DNA from: Bordetella parapertussis
GTDB lineage: Bacteria; Pseudomonadota; Gammaproteobacteria; Burkholderiales; Burkholderiaceae_C
Assembly: GCA_945878065.1 (NCBI GenBank)
Contig: CAMDXA010000010.1
Location: 3,045-67,044, forward strand
DNA length: 64,000 nt
Direction of reading: 5' to 3'
A program made the position numbers and the translations under genes. Shown piece by piece: positions 7,899 through 16,829 of this stretch (positions within the stretch are counted from its first letter, which is position 1; every line of letters starts with the position of its first letter). The notes beneath the pieces were generated by a model, which worked only from the letters and a program-made list of their open reading frames with translations, was not told the DNA's origin and did no database searches.

Positions 7899-9110
7899 AT
7901 GGAAATGTATTTGCTTGAATGGGCCCAATTGCTGTTGCGCTGGTTGCACGTCATTGTTGCCATTGCATGGATCGGTTCCTCGTTTTATTTTGTCTTTCTC
8001 GACAGCAACCTGGTTCCCCCGCAAGACCCCAATCTGCAAGCCAAAGGCGTTGGCGGTGAAATGTGGGCAGTTCACGGCGGCGGTTTTTACAACCCCCAAA
8101 AATACTTGGGTGCACCCGGCCATATCAACAGCAAATTGCATTGGTTTTTTTGGGAAAGCTACACCACTTGGCTAAGCGGCTTTGCATTGTTTTGCGTGCT
8201 GTATTTGTGGCAGGCCAATGTCTACCTGATTGACCCGGCTGTACACACATGGTCCACCTATGCAGCCGGTTGGACCGCGCTGGCTTTGATGCTGGGCTTT
8301 TGGCTGGTGTACGACACCTTGTGCAAAACCTTGGGCCAACGTGCCCATGGTGAACGCTGGTTGGCATTGGTGTTGTTGGTGTTAGTTGCTGTGCTGTGTT
8401 GGTTGTTCAACCAACTGTATGCAGGGCGCGCCGCGTTTGTTCTCATGGGTGCCACCTTGGCCACCAGCATGAGCGCCAATGTGTTCTTTTGCATCATTCC
8501 CGGCCAACGCATCGTTGTCAACGCATTGACCAGTGGTCAGCCGTATGACGAAAAAGCCTTGGCCGTGTATGGACAACGCGGCAAGCAACGCAGCGTACAC
8601 AACACCTATTTCACCTTGCCGGTGCTGTTTGCCATGCTGGCCAATCACGAAGGTCTGTTGGTCAATCACCCGCAGCGCTGGGCGTTATTGTTTGTGATGA
8701 TGTTGGCAGGTGTATTGATAAGACAATTTTTTGTGCAAAAACACAGTTGGCATTTGGGCAAAGCCGCGCACCCTTGGCCTTATGCCTTAGCGGGAGTCAG
8801 CCTGATTGTTGCGCTGGTACTGGCCTTGTGGCCCACGCGTACCACGGCGCCTACCGAGGCCTTGGCTGCGGTCAGTTTTGAAGAGGTACAAGCCATCGTG
8901 AACCAACGCTGCATCAGTTGTCATGGCGAAAAAATCCAGATGAAAAATTTGCGCTTGGACAGCCCGTCATTGATCAGTGCCAATGCACAAAACATTTACC
9001 AGCAAGTGGTGGTGTTGCGACAAATGCCGATGAGCAATGCCACACGCATCACGGAGCAGGAGCGCCAAGCGCTGGGGCGGTGGTTTGCTGCGGGGGCGCC
9101 TGGGCCCTGA
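7899..9110 (+). CDS. puuD: Membrane urate hydroxylase PuuD with C-terminal cytochrome c domain
   Basis: A 403-residue inner-membrane protein that oxidises urate to 5-hydroxyisourate. The first ~320 residues carry about eight membrane helices with conserved histidines (RWLHVIVAIAWIGSSFYF, MWAVHGGGFYNPQKY, RSVHNTYFTLPV). The C-terminal ~75 residues form a cytochrome c domain with a heme-binding CISCH (residues 338-342) and a distal methionine (LRQMPMSN). This is the PuuD arrangement described in alphaproteobacteria, where electrons go to the respiratory chain rather than directly to oxygen as in soluble uricase. The gene follows the repeat region; a TATAGT about 12 bases before the ATG could be a -10 element. 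Its last 62 bases overlap the convergent gene at 9049-9408. Confidence 0.92.
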   Translation: MEMYLLEWAQLLLRWLHVIVAIAWIGSSFYFVFLDSNLVPPQDPNLQAKGVGGEMWAVHGGGFYNPQKYLGAPGHINSKLHWFFWESYTTWLSGFALFCVLYLWQANVYLIDPAVHTWSTYAAGWTALALMLGFWLVYDTLCKTLGQRAHGERWLALVLLVLVAVLCWLFNQLYAGRAAFVLMGATLATSMSANVFFCIIPGQRIVVNALTSGQPYDEKALAVYGQRGKQRSVHNTYFTLPVLFAMLANHEGLLVNHPQRWALLFVMMLAGVLIRQFFVQKHSWHLGKAAHPWPYALAGVSLIVALVLALWPTRTTAPTEALAAVSFEEVQAIVNQRCISCHGEKIQMKNLRLDSPSLISANAQNIYQQVVVLRQMPMSNATRITEQERQALGRWFAAGAPGP

Positions 9111-9408
9111 TTTTTTTCTCGTACGCCTGCAAACGTTTTTCGCGCTCTGCCAAGTATTGCTGGTACTCAAACATCATTTGCTGCTTGTGCGCTTCTTTCA
9201 GCGTTGCAATGCGCGTGTCCTGAAAATGTTTGAGCCTGGTGTTGTGGAGCGATTGCGACAAAAAAGCCTGCGCACCTTTGTTGAACAATTTCCACACGAA
9301 CCACGCCAATACCAGCGGAAAAAATACCACCGAAGCAAACAGCAACCACAGACTTTCGGGACTGTTGGCGGTGTCTTTCAGGTGTTTGGTGAAGTCAGAG
9401 GCTTGCAT
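9049..9408 (-). CDS. Small membrane-anchored coiled-coil protein, unknown function
   Basis: A 119-residue protein with no family I recognise. It has one membrane helix (about residues 20-42, LWLLFASVVFFPLVLAWFVW) followed by a long charged helix (about 55-100, rich in Q, E, K and R) that looks like a coiled coil, and an Ala/Pro tail. AGGA lies seven bases before the ATG at 9408, which supports it as a real gene. It overlaps the end of puuD by 62 bases on the opposite strand and is divergent from the glycerate kinase gene. An accessory role for PuuD is possible only from position. Confidence 0.6.
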   Translation of the reverse strand: MQASDFTKHLKDTANSPESLWLLFASVVFFPLVLAWFVWKLFNKGAQAFLSQSLHNTRLKHFQDTRIATLKEAHKQQMMFEYQQYLAEREKRLQAYEKKIRAQAPPQQTTAPALGAPAP

Positions 9409-9488
9409 GGATAGTCCTTCAGCGGGGGTCGTTCGAAGGATCGACCGCTGGCGGCCAAACTTTAGCCAATCCGTTATCCTCTTTCACC

Positions 9489-10808
9489 ATGGCTCATATC
9501 CCTGACCCCCACCAATTTCCCAAAGAATTTTTACGCTATTTGTTTGAGGTGGCCGTGGCTCGCGCTCAACCTTTGCCCAATATGGCCGCTTTGTTGCCTG
9601 CGCTACCCCAGGGGCGCACCTTGGTATTGGGCGCAGGAAAAGCCGCAGGCGCCATGGCGCATGCCTTGGAGCAGTGCTGGCCTGCGGATGCCCCGTTGGA
9701 AGGCATGGTGGTGACCCGCTACCAGCACACGCCCATCAGGCCCCATGGTTTGCGTGAACGCATTCAAATTTGTGAGGCTGCGCATCCGGTGCCCGACCAA
9801 GCCGGCATGGATGCCTCGGCCCGCATGCTGGCGCTGACCAAGGGTTTGACCGCAGACGATTTGGTGATCTGCCTGATTTCAGGCGGCGGTTCATCATTGC
9901 TGACCTTGCCCGCCGATGGGTTGACGCTGTCAGACAAACAACGCATCAACCGCGAATTGCTGGCATGCGGTGCACCCATCGGCGAAATGAACACGGTGCG
10001 CAAACATTTGTCGCGTATCAAGGGTGGGCGTTTGGCTGCGGCCTGTCATCCGGCCAGTGTGTGGACATTGACGATTAGCGACGTGCCGGGCGACGACCCG
10101 GCGGTGATTGCCAGCGGCCCGACCGTCGCTGACAACAGCACTTGCGAACAAGCCTTGGCTATTTTGGACCGCTACGGCATTGCCATTCCTGCACCCGTGC
10201 GGCAAGCTTTGTTAGACGGCTCGCTTGAAACACCCAAACCCAGCTCGGGGGTGTTTGCTGCTCAGCAGGTCAAGATGTTGGCCACGCCCATGCAATCCTT
10301 GCAAGCCGCTGCTGAAGTCGCGCGATCCGCCGGTTTGCATGCCTATGTGTTGTCTGACGAAATCGAAGGCGAGTCGCGTGAAGTGGCCAAAGTGCATGCA
10401 GCACTCGCGCGTGCAACCGCTCGTGGACAAGGGGCGTTTCAAACCCCTTGCGTGATTTTGAGCGGCGGTGAAACCACGGTCACCTTGCGACCGCCGGTGG
10501 AAGGTTTTCCCAAAGGCAAGGGCGGACGCGCCGGTGAGTTTTGTCTGGGACTGGCCATGGCTTTACAGGGACAAGAGGGCGTCTGGGCATTGGCGGCAGA
10601 CACCGATGGCATAGACGGCGTGGAAGACAACGCCGGGGCCTTGGTCACGCCGGACAGTTTGCTGCGTTGTGAACAACTCGCTTTAAAGCCCGCCGCATTC
10701 GCAGACCGCAATGACAGTTACCGTTTGTTTGAAGCCTTGGGCGACTTGGTGGTCAGCGGCCCTACGCACACCAATGTGAATGATTTCCGCGCTTTATTGG
10801 TGTTTTGA
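9489..10808 (+). CDS. Glycerate 2-kinase (MOFRL family)
   Basis: A 439-residue enzyme of the GckA/TtuD family that phosphorylates D-glycerate to 2-phosphoglycerate. Features include the N-terminal VLGAGKAAGAMA block, the nucleotide-site SGGGSSLLTLP (about 131-141), RKHLSRIKGGRLA, DVPGDDPAVIASGPT, and the C-terminal MOFRL region with GRAGEFCLGLAMAL, DTDGIDG and the THTNVND ending. Older annotations call this family hydroxypyruvate reductase. In a purine cluster it fits the end of the route: glyoxylate from ureidoglycolate becomes tartronate semialdehyde, then glycerate, then 2-phosphoglycerate. Length is normal, and a 43-base gap leads to the next gene on the same strand. Confidence 0.92.
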   Translation: MAHIPDPHQFPKEFLRYLFEVAVARAQPLPNMAALLPALPQGRTLVLGAGKAAGAMAHALEQCWPADAPLEGMVVTRYQHTPIRPHGLRERIQICEAAHPVPDQAGMDASARMLALTKGLTADDLVICLISGGGSSLLTLPADGLTLSDKQRINRELLACGAPIGEMNTVRKHLSRIKGGRLAAACHPASVWTLTISDVPGDDPAVIASGPTVADNSTCEQALAILDRYGIAIPAPVRQALLDGSLETPKPSSGVFAAQQVKMLATPMQSLQAAAEVARSAGLHAYVLSDEIEGESREVAKVHAALARATARGQGAFQTPCVILSGGETTVTLRPPVEGFPKGKGGRAGEFCLGLAMALQGQEGVWALAADTDGIDGVEDNAGALVTPDSLLRCEQLALKPAAFADRNDSYRLFEALGDLVVSGPTHTNVNDFRALLVF

Positions 10809-10851
10809 TGGTCTGGCTATCGCCTCGGTAACCCTTTTGCAGGAGACACGC

Positions 10852-11694
10852 ATGACAAATTTTTCCAAACCCATGGTGATGACCGAGAGGCAACGCCGTT
10901 TCAGGGAAACGTACCGCGCCAACATCAGTCCGTTTTACAACGGCTTGCTGCATGTCGGCGTCATGTATTCGGTCGGCATCAGTTTGCTGGTGTATTGTTT
11001 TGGTCAGTTGGACCAAGCCACTTGGGCATGGCTGATGGTGCTGCCCGTCGCGGTTGCAGGCAACTTCAGCGAATGGGCGATGCACAAATATGTGATGCAC
11101 CGTCAGATCGATGTGTTTGCGCTGCGCGCCATTTACGACCGCCACACCCGCCAGCATCACCAGTATTTCACCGACACCGACTACACCATCGACAGCGTGC
11201 GCGAATTTCGCATTGTGTTTTTTCCGTGGCGCGTGCTCACTGTGCTGGGGCTGGGTGGCGGTGCTGTGGCACTTGTCAGCGCGTATGTGTTTGGCGCGAA
11301 CGCGGGCTATATCGCGTACACGACGGTGATAGGCCACTATGTGTTGTACGAGACATTCCACTATTGCTGCCACATCCAGGAAAACGCTTTTGTGCGGCAC
11401 ATGCCGTTCATCAACACCATACGCCGCCATCACGCCGCACACCACAACCTTGGCATCATGATGCATAAGAACATGAACCTGACGTTTCCGCTCGCCGATT
11501 GGTTCATGGGCACCAGCGATGTCAAGCGCTCATTGCTGGGTACTTTGTTCAACGGGTTTGATGAATCGCATATTGACCCGGCGCTGAAGCCGGTGATTGA
11601 AAAATTTCGCGATGGACAAGTGCAGCAAAACAGCGCGACCTTGGATGGACCGTTATTGAATGAGCAGGAGAGGGCGGTGTTGGGCGGGGTTTGA
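10852..11694 (+). CDS. Sterol desaturase / fatty acid hydroxylase-family membrane protein
   Basis: A 280-residue integral membrane di-iron protein. The start at ATG 10852 has AGGAGA just upstream; a longer in-frame start would overlap the glycerate kinase. Histidine clusters of the superfamily are visible: EWAMHKYVMHR, DRHTRQHHQYF, HYVLYETFHYCCH and IRRHHAAHH, alternating with hydrophobic segments. Such enzymes hydroxylate or desaturate lipids, sterols or carotenoids at the membrane. The substrate cannot be told from sequence. Its position between glycerate kinase and guanine deaminase gives no obvious metabolic link, and it ends six bases from the convergent guaD. Confidence 0.85.
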   Translation: MTNFSKPMVMTERQRRFRETYRANISPFYNGLLHVGVMYSVGISLLVYCFGQLDQATWAWLMVLPVAVAGNFSEWAMHKYVMHRQIDVFALRAIYDRHTRQHHQYFTDTDYTIDSVREFRIVFFPWRVLTVLGLGGGAVALVSAYVFGANAGYIAYTTVIGHYVLYETFHYCCHIQENAFVRHMPFINTIRRHHAAHHNLGIMMHKNMNLTFPLADWFMGTSDVKRSLLGTLFNGFDESHIDPALKPVIEKFRDGQVQQNSATLDGPLLNEQERAVLGGV

Positions 11695-11700
11695 TGACCC

Positions 11701-13014
11701 TCAGACCAGAGTGCCATTCACCACCACTTTGTCCACCAAGCGGTCATCCCCCAGCACCACCATCGCGAACATCTGTTCTTGCAGGCTGTCGGCGGCTGCG
11801 ATGCGTCGCGACAGCAGCGGCGTGGCTTGCGGGTTGAGCACAATGAAATCGGCATCGCAGCCGACAGTCAAATTGCCGATCACGCCGGCCAAACCCAAGG
11901 CCTTGGCCGCGCCTGCGGTGTGCAACCACCACAGGTGCTGCGCGCTCAGCGAGCGGCCGCTTTGACCCACGCTTTGACGCGCCACGGTGTAGGCCGCGTG
12001 CACGGTGTGGAATGGGCTGAAGCTGGTGCCGCCGCCCACATCGCTGGCGAGTGCGTGCAGCAATTGGTGTGATTGCGCCAATGAAAAATCAAAAAAACCG
12101 CTGTCTAAAAACAAATTGCTGGTCGGGCACACCGCGGCCGCCGCGCCGCGCTCGGCCATCAGGTCGCGGTCGTTCGCATCCAAGTGCAGGCAATGCGCGT
12201 ACACCGAACGTTCGCGCAGCAAACCCATGTCCTCGTACACGCCCAAATAGCTTCGCGCCTGCGGAAACAATTCGGCCACCCATTTGATTTCATCCGCGTT
12301 TTCGGCCACATGCGATTGCACCCACACATCCGTGTGTGCTGCGGCCAGCTCGCCCGCACCACGCAGCTGTGCTTCGCTGGAGGTGGGGGCAAAACGCGGC
12401 GTGATCGCATAACCCAATCGGTCGACGTTGTGCCAGCGTTGGATCAGGGCTTCGGTTTCATAGAGGCTTTGCGCAGCGCTTGCATCGCGCAAACCGTCCG
12501 GGCTGTGCCTGTCTTGCAGCACCCGCCCGCTGATCATGCGCAATTGGCGGCGTTGTGCTTCGGTGAAAAATGCATCTACTGATGCGCTGTGTGCGGTGGC
12601 GAATGCCAGTGCCGTGGTCACACCGTGGCGCATCAATTCATCAAAGAAAAACGCGGCCACGTTTTGCGCGTGAACAGGGTCGGAAAAACGTGTTTCCTGC
12701 GGGAAGGTGTAGTGGTTCAACCATGGCAGCAAGCCGTCTGCTGGCGAGGCGATCACATCGGTTTGCGCGTAATGAATATGCGTGTCCACGAAACCCGGCG
12801 CAATCCAACGGCCGCGCCAGTCGGTCGTGGGCAAATGTGCATGCGCGGCTTGCAATGCGCGGTAGTCGCCGATGGCGCTGATGCGCGACACACCGTCCGC
12901 GCCACGCGTGGTGACCAGCAAGCCGTCTGCTTCAAAGTGAATCTGGTCGCTGTTGGCGTCGGGAAACCAAAGCAGGCAAGCGCGGTAGGCGTGTGAATCT
13001 GAAGTGACTGGCAT
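11701..13014 (-). CDS. guaD: Guanine deaminase
   Basis: A 437-residue amidohydrolase that converts guanine to xanthine. The zinc-binding FVDTHIHYAQ motif (His 79 and 81) is followed by the family-specific LPWLNHYTFPQE, a QSHVAEN histidine near 240, AHCLHLD, CPTSNLFL, and the metal Asp in LASDVGGGTSFSP near 325. The length is typical of the bacterial enzyme. It ends close to the convergent hydroxylase-family gene and is followed upstream on the same strand by xdhB and xdhA, so its product goes straight to the enzyme encoded next to it. Confidence 0.95.
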   Translation of the reverse strand: MPVTSDSHAYRACLLWFPDANSDQIHFEADGLLVTTRGADGVSRISAIGDYRALQAAHAHLPTTDWRGRWIAPGFVDTHIHYAQTDVIASPADGLLPWLNHYTFPQETRFSDPVHAQNVAAFFFDELMRHGVTTALAFATAHSASVDAFFTEAQRRQLRMISGRVLQDRHSPDGLRDASAAQSLYETEALIQRWHNVDRLGYAITPRFAPTSSEAQLRGAGELAAAHTDVWVQSHVAENADEIKWVAELFPQARSYLGVYEDMGLLRERSVYAHCLHLDANDRDLMAERGAAAAVCPTSNLFLDSGFFDFSLAQSHQLLHALASDVGGGTSFSPFHTVHAAYTVARQSVGQSGRSLSAQHLWWLHTAGAAKALGLAGVIGNLTVGCDADFIVLNPQATPLLSRRIAAADSLQEQMFAMVVLGDDRLVDKVVVNGTLV

Positions 13015-13062
13015 GAAAAATCTGGTCAGAAAGTAATCGATGGAATACGTAGGGCACGCGCA

Positions 13063-15345
13063 CTAGGCGCTGGTTGAAGCAGGTGTTTGCAAGGCCATCA
13101 ACACACGCTCTGGTGTCACCGGCGTATTCAATTGCACCGGCGCATGGCCCCCCAAGGTTTGACCGACCGCATCCCGCAAGGCTTCATACACGCTCATGGC
13201 CAGCATGAACGGCGGTTCACCCACGGCTTTGCTGCCGCCGATGGTGTCTTCGCGATTGGCTTCGTGCCAGAGTTGGATATTGAAGTGACGGGGTATGTCA
13301 GCAGCGGTCGGGATTTTGTAAGTGCTCGCGCCGCGTGTCAGCAGTTTTCCGTTCGCATCCCACACCAGCTCTTCGGTGGTGAGCCATCCCAAGCCTTGCA
13401 CAAACCCGCCTTCGATCTGACCGATATCTATCGCGGGATTCAATGATTTGCCGACATCGTGCAATATATCCACGCGCAACAATTTATGTTCCCCGGTCAA
13501 TGTGTCAATCGCCACTTCGCTGCACGCCGCACCGTAAGCGAAATAAAAGAAGGGTCTGCCAGATAAGGTTTGCCGGTCGTAATGGATTTTTGGCGTGGCA
13601 TAAAAACCATCGCTCCACAACTGCACCCGTTGGCTGTAGGCGAATTGCACCGCTTCGGTAAATGTGCGCTGCTTGGCGGGCGTGTGTATGACGCCTTGCT
13701 TGAACAACACTTCCTCTGGCTTGCAGCCATCGGCTATGGCTAAACAGTTGGCGATGTTGTGTTTCACTTGCAAAGCGGCTCGCTCTGCCGCGCGACCATT
13801 CAAGTCTGTGCCGCTGGAAGCTGCCGTGGCGCTGGCGTTGGCGATCTTGTCGGTGTCGCTGCTGCTGATGCGCACTTGCTCGAACGGGACGCTCAACACA
13901 TCCGCGACGATGGCGCAGACCTTGGTGTGCAAACCCTGTCCCATCTCGGTGCCGCCGTGGTTGATGCGCACACTGCCGTCGGTGTAGACCGACACCAAGG
14001 CACCAGCCTGGTTGAATTGCGTGGCGGTGAAGCTGATGCCGAATTTGACTGGTGTGAGCGCCATGCCTTTTTTGACGATGGTGTTTTGCGCGTTCCACTG
14101 CGCAATCTCTGCACGCCGTTGTCGGTAGTTGCAGTCGTTCGCTAACTGGGTCATCAACTCAGGCAGGATATTGTCTTCCACCGTCATGCCAAAAGGCGTG
14201 GTGTTGCGCGGTGCTTCGCCATACAGGTTGCGCAAACGCACATCCAAGGGGTCGAGTTGCAATTGCCGCGCAATATCGCCCATCACGGTTTCGATCACCA
14301 TCATGCCTTGCGGACCGCCGAAACCGCGAAACGCGGTGTGGCTTTGCGTATGGAGTTTGCTGCGGTGAGAAACAATGTCTACGTCAGACAAAAAATACGC
14401 GTTGTCGGTGTGGAACACCGCGCGGTCAGCGACTGGCCCGCTCAGGTCGGCGCTGAATCCGCAATGCGCCCATTGCGTGGATTGCAAAGCCAGCAACAAA
14501 CCGTTGTCGTCAAAACCGGCTTTGAAGTCGTGGCTAAAAGGATGGCGCTTGCCGGTCACCAAAAAATCGTCTTCACGCGACAAACGCATCTTCACGGGGT
14601 GACCGGTTTTTAGCGCAGCCAGCGCCGCCCACACTGCCAGATGACCGGCCTGGGTTTCTTTGCCGCCAAAACCGCCGCCCATGCGCCTGCACACCACGCG
14701 CACTGCATGCATGGGCACATCCAAGGTGTGTGCCACCCAATGCTGCACTTCGCCAGGGTGTTGCGTGCTGCTGTGTATCAACCACTCCCCGTTGTCTTGC
14801 GGTATGGCATAGGCAATTTGCGTTTCCAGGTAATAGTGTTCCTGGCCGCCGACTTCGAGTTGCCCTTGCAGTTGATGCGGCGCACGGTCCATGGCGGACT
14901 GCGCTTCACCGCGTGCCACATGGACACGCGGCAACACAGTGGCGTTCTGCGCTTGCGCGTCGCGTGCATTCAAGTGCACTGCATCCGGCTGCACTTTCAA
15001 CACGGCAAGATGCGCGGCGGCACGTGCTTGCAGGTGCGTGTCAGCCACAACCAAACCTAACACCTGCCCGATATGTTCCACACGTTGGCTGGCAAACACC
15101 GGTTCGTCATATACAAAGGTGGACAACAGTTTGTCGCCGGGAATATCCCCGGCCGTGACCACACCACGCACGCCTTTGCTCGACAAAACGGTACCCAAGT
15201 CCATGGACAGAATCCGGCCGCTGGCGGCGTTGCTGAGAATCGGGGCGGCATGCAAGGTACCCTCAGTCAAGGGCAGGTCATCGATGTATGTCGCCAAGCC
15301 TTGCACATGCAGATGTGCACTTTCATGGTGGGCAGAGCGGTTCAT
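13063..15345 (-). CDS. xdhB: Xanthine dehydrogenase, molybdopterin-binding subunit
   Basis: A 760-residue large subunit holding the molybdenum cofactor, where hypoxanthine and xanthine are hydroxylated to urate. Motifs include VGGQEHYYLETQIAYA, RMGGGFGGKETQ (cofactor binding), HTAFRGFGGPQGM, GGTEMGQGLHTK and the GEPPFML block with the active-site region near the C-terminus. The start is the ATG at 15345, which overlaps the xdhA stop codon in an ATGA; this points to translational coupling. An upstream in-frame extension exists but lies inside xdhA and is not needed. Confidence 0.96.
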   Translation of the reverse strand: MNRSAHHESAHLHVQGLATYIDDLPLTEGTLHAAPILSNAASGRILSMDLGTVLSSKGVRGVVTAGDIPGDKLLSTFVYDEPVFASQRVEHIGQVLGLVVADTHLQARAAAHLAVLKVQPDAVHLNARDAQAQNATVLPRVHVARGEAQSAMDRAPHQLQGQLEVGGQEHYYLETQIAYAIPQDNGEWLIHSSTQHPGEVQHWVAHTLDVPMHAVRVVCRRMGGGFGGKETQAGHLAVWAALAALKTGHPVKMRLSREDDFLVTGKRHPFSHDFKAGFDDNGLLLALQSTQWAHCGFSADLSGPVADRAVFHTDNAYFLSDVDIVSHRSKLHTQSHTAFRGFGGPQGMMVIETVMGDIARQLQLDPLDVRLRNLYGEAPRNTTPFGMTVEDNILPELMTQLANDCNYRQRRAEIAQWNAQNTIVKKGMALTPVKFGISFTATQFNQAGALVSVYTDGSVRINHGGTEMGQGLHTKVCAIVADVLSVPFEQVRISSSDTDKIANASATAASSGTDLNGRAAERAALQVKHNIANCLAIADGCKPEEVLFKQGVIHTPAKQRTFTEAVQFAYSQRVQLWSDGFYATPKIHYDRQTLSGRPFFYFAYGAACSEVAIDTLTGEHKLLRVDILHDVGKSLNPAIDIGQIEGGFVQGLGWLTTEELVWDANGKLLTRGASTYKIPTAADIPRHFNIQLWHEANREDTIGGSKAVGEPPFMLAMSVYEALRDAVGQTLGGHAPVQLNTPVTPERVLMALQTPASTSA

Positions 15346-16766
15346 GTCAGGTCTGCCAATTGCGTCACCGCATGGCCTTGTTGCGCTAACCATGTGCGCT
15401 GCAACAACTGTTGCAACAAACGGCGACGGTAGTCGGCGCTGGCCCGCATGTCGCTGATGGGTGAAAACTCTTGTGCAATGGCCTGCTGTGCTTTTGCGAT
15501 GGTCGCTTCATTCCAGACCTGCCCGGCAAGCACTGCCTCGGTTTGGTAAGCGCGAACCGGCGTGGCGGCCACCCCGCCCACCGCAATACGCACCGATTGA
15601 ACGGCACCGTTTTTCAAGTGCCATTGCATGGCCAGACAAACCGCAGAAATGTCATCCTCCCAACGCTTGGACACTTTGTCATGCACCAGTTGCTCGCCCG
15701 CCAAAGGCTTGGGCACGACGATCCAGCACAGCACTTCATCGGCTTGCAAGGCTGTTTGACGGTAACCCAAGTAAAAGTTTTCCAGCGGCAGATGCCGACT
15801 GACCATGCGGCCTTTGCGAATCGACATCAACACCACTTGCGCACCCAGCGCGATCAACAAAGGCATGCTGTCACCAATCGGTGAGCCATTGGCGATGTTG
15901 CCGCCCAACGTACCCGACTGACGCACCGGCCGCCCCGCGAACCGGTCTGCAAAATGCGCCACCGAACCACGCCACTCGGCCAAGGCGGCGAATGCATCGT
16001 GCAAATTGACGGCTGCACCAATGGCGATATGGTGCGGGTATCGCTCAACGCGCAATAACTCTTTGACTCGTGTGAGGTCAATCACTTGCTGAAATTGGCG
16101 GTGTTGTTGCGTCACCCACAACCCCGCATCCGTGCCGCCTGCCATCAATTGCGCTTGCGGGTATTTGGCCCGCAACCCCAGCAGCTGTTGCAAATCGGTG
16201 GGCAAGGCGTAATACGGGTCCAGGGGGTCGCGTGTGTCGGTGTGGCGTGGCAGGGCTGCGGTTGCCGACGGACGAGGGTAAGTGTGCATGGCACAGGCGG
16301 CGTCAATGATGGGCCGGTAACCGGTACAGCGACACAAGTTGCCCGATACCGCTTCTAAGGCCTGTGCGCGGGTCACGGCCCGGCCATCCACGCGTTGGTA
16401 TAAGTCATACAAACTCATGACAAATCCCGGTGTGCAAAAGCCGCACTGTGAGGCATGGTGGTCCACCAAAGCCTGTTGCACCGGGTGCAGTCGTCCGTCA
16501 GTTGACAAGTCTGCGGCTGTGGTCACTTTCAAGCCATGGGCCGAATGTGCCATGCGTATGCAACTGTTGACGCTGTGCGCGTGGCTGTTGTCTGGGTTGG
16601 AGAGCACCACGGTGCAGGCGCCGCAGTCGCCACTGGCGCAACCTTCCTTGGTGTCGGTGGCACGCAGCTCTTCGCGCAGCACGTCAAGCAATGTGCGCGC
16701 CGGTGGTACATTGGTCAGCGAAAAAAGCCGGTGACGGTGAATCACATCAAGTTTGGGGAATGTCAT
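15342..16766 (-). CDS. xdhA: Xanthine dehydrogenase, iron-sulfur / FAD-binding subunit
   Basis: A 474-residue small subunit. Residues 1-150 carry two [2Fe-2S] clusters: Cys 43, 48, 51 (CASGDCGAC) with Cys 69 for the ferredoxin-like one, and Cys 108, 111, 145, 147 (QCGFC, CRC) for the helical one. The FAD domain follows (about 185-470; MAGGTDAGLWVTQQ, GGNIANGSPIGDSMPLL). Electrons pass from the molybdenum site through both clusters to FAD and NAD. The ATG at 16766 gives the family N-terminus; the frame is open 121 codons further upstream but into the divergent transporter gene. It is coupled to xdhB by a 4-base overlap and divergent from the nucleoside transporter. Confidence 0.95.
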   Translation of the reverse strand: MTFPKLDVIHRHRLFSLTNVPPARTLLDVLREELRATDTKEGCASGDCGACTVVLSNPDNSHAHSVNSCIRMAHSAHGLKVTTAADLSTDGRLHPVQQALVDHHASQCGFCTPGFVMSLYDLYQRVDGRAVTRAQALEAVSGNLCRCTGYRPIIDAACAMHTYPRPSATAALPRHTDTRDPLDPYYALPTDLQQLLGLRAKYPQAQLMAGGTDAGLWVTQQHRQFQQVIDLTRVKELLRVERYPHHIAIGAAVNLHDAFAALAEWRGSVAHFADRFAGRPVRQSGTLGGNIANGSPIGDSMPLLIALGAQVVLMSIRKGRMVSRHLPLENFYLGYRQTALQADEVLCWIVVPKPLAGEQLVHDKVSKRWEDDISAVCLAMQWHLKNGAVQSVRIAVGGVAATPVRAYQTEAVLAGQVWNEATIAKAQQAIAQEFSPISDMRASADYRRRLLQQLLQRTWLAQQGHAVTQLADLT

Positions 16767-16781
16767 GCCAACTCTGCAAAG

Positions 16782-16791
16782 TTGTTTACAA
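16782..16791. promoter_or_regulatory. Operator-like inverted repeat TTGTTTACAA between xdhA and the ABC ATPase gene
   Basis: The 63-base gap between the divergent xdhA and transporter genes contains TTGTTTACAA, a TTGT-N2-ACAA inverted repeat of the sort bound by several GntR/FCD-type regulators. Its location between two divergent purine transcripts makes a shared operator plausible. It is short and no regulator gene lies in the window. Confidence 0.3.
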
Positions 16792-16829
16792 GCTATTGTT
16801 GCACCCGAACGCACGAACGGAAATGCCCC

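Noticed and set aside
9409-9488. Imperfect inverted repeat CAGCGG...CCGCTG with TCG/CGA inner pairs between the small membrane gene and glycerate kinase.
   Set aside because: A three-base bulge and an overlapping alternative pairing (TCCTTC/GAAGGA) make the fold ambiguous, and there is no T-run.
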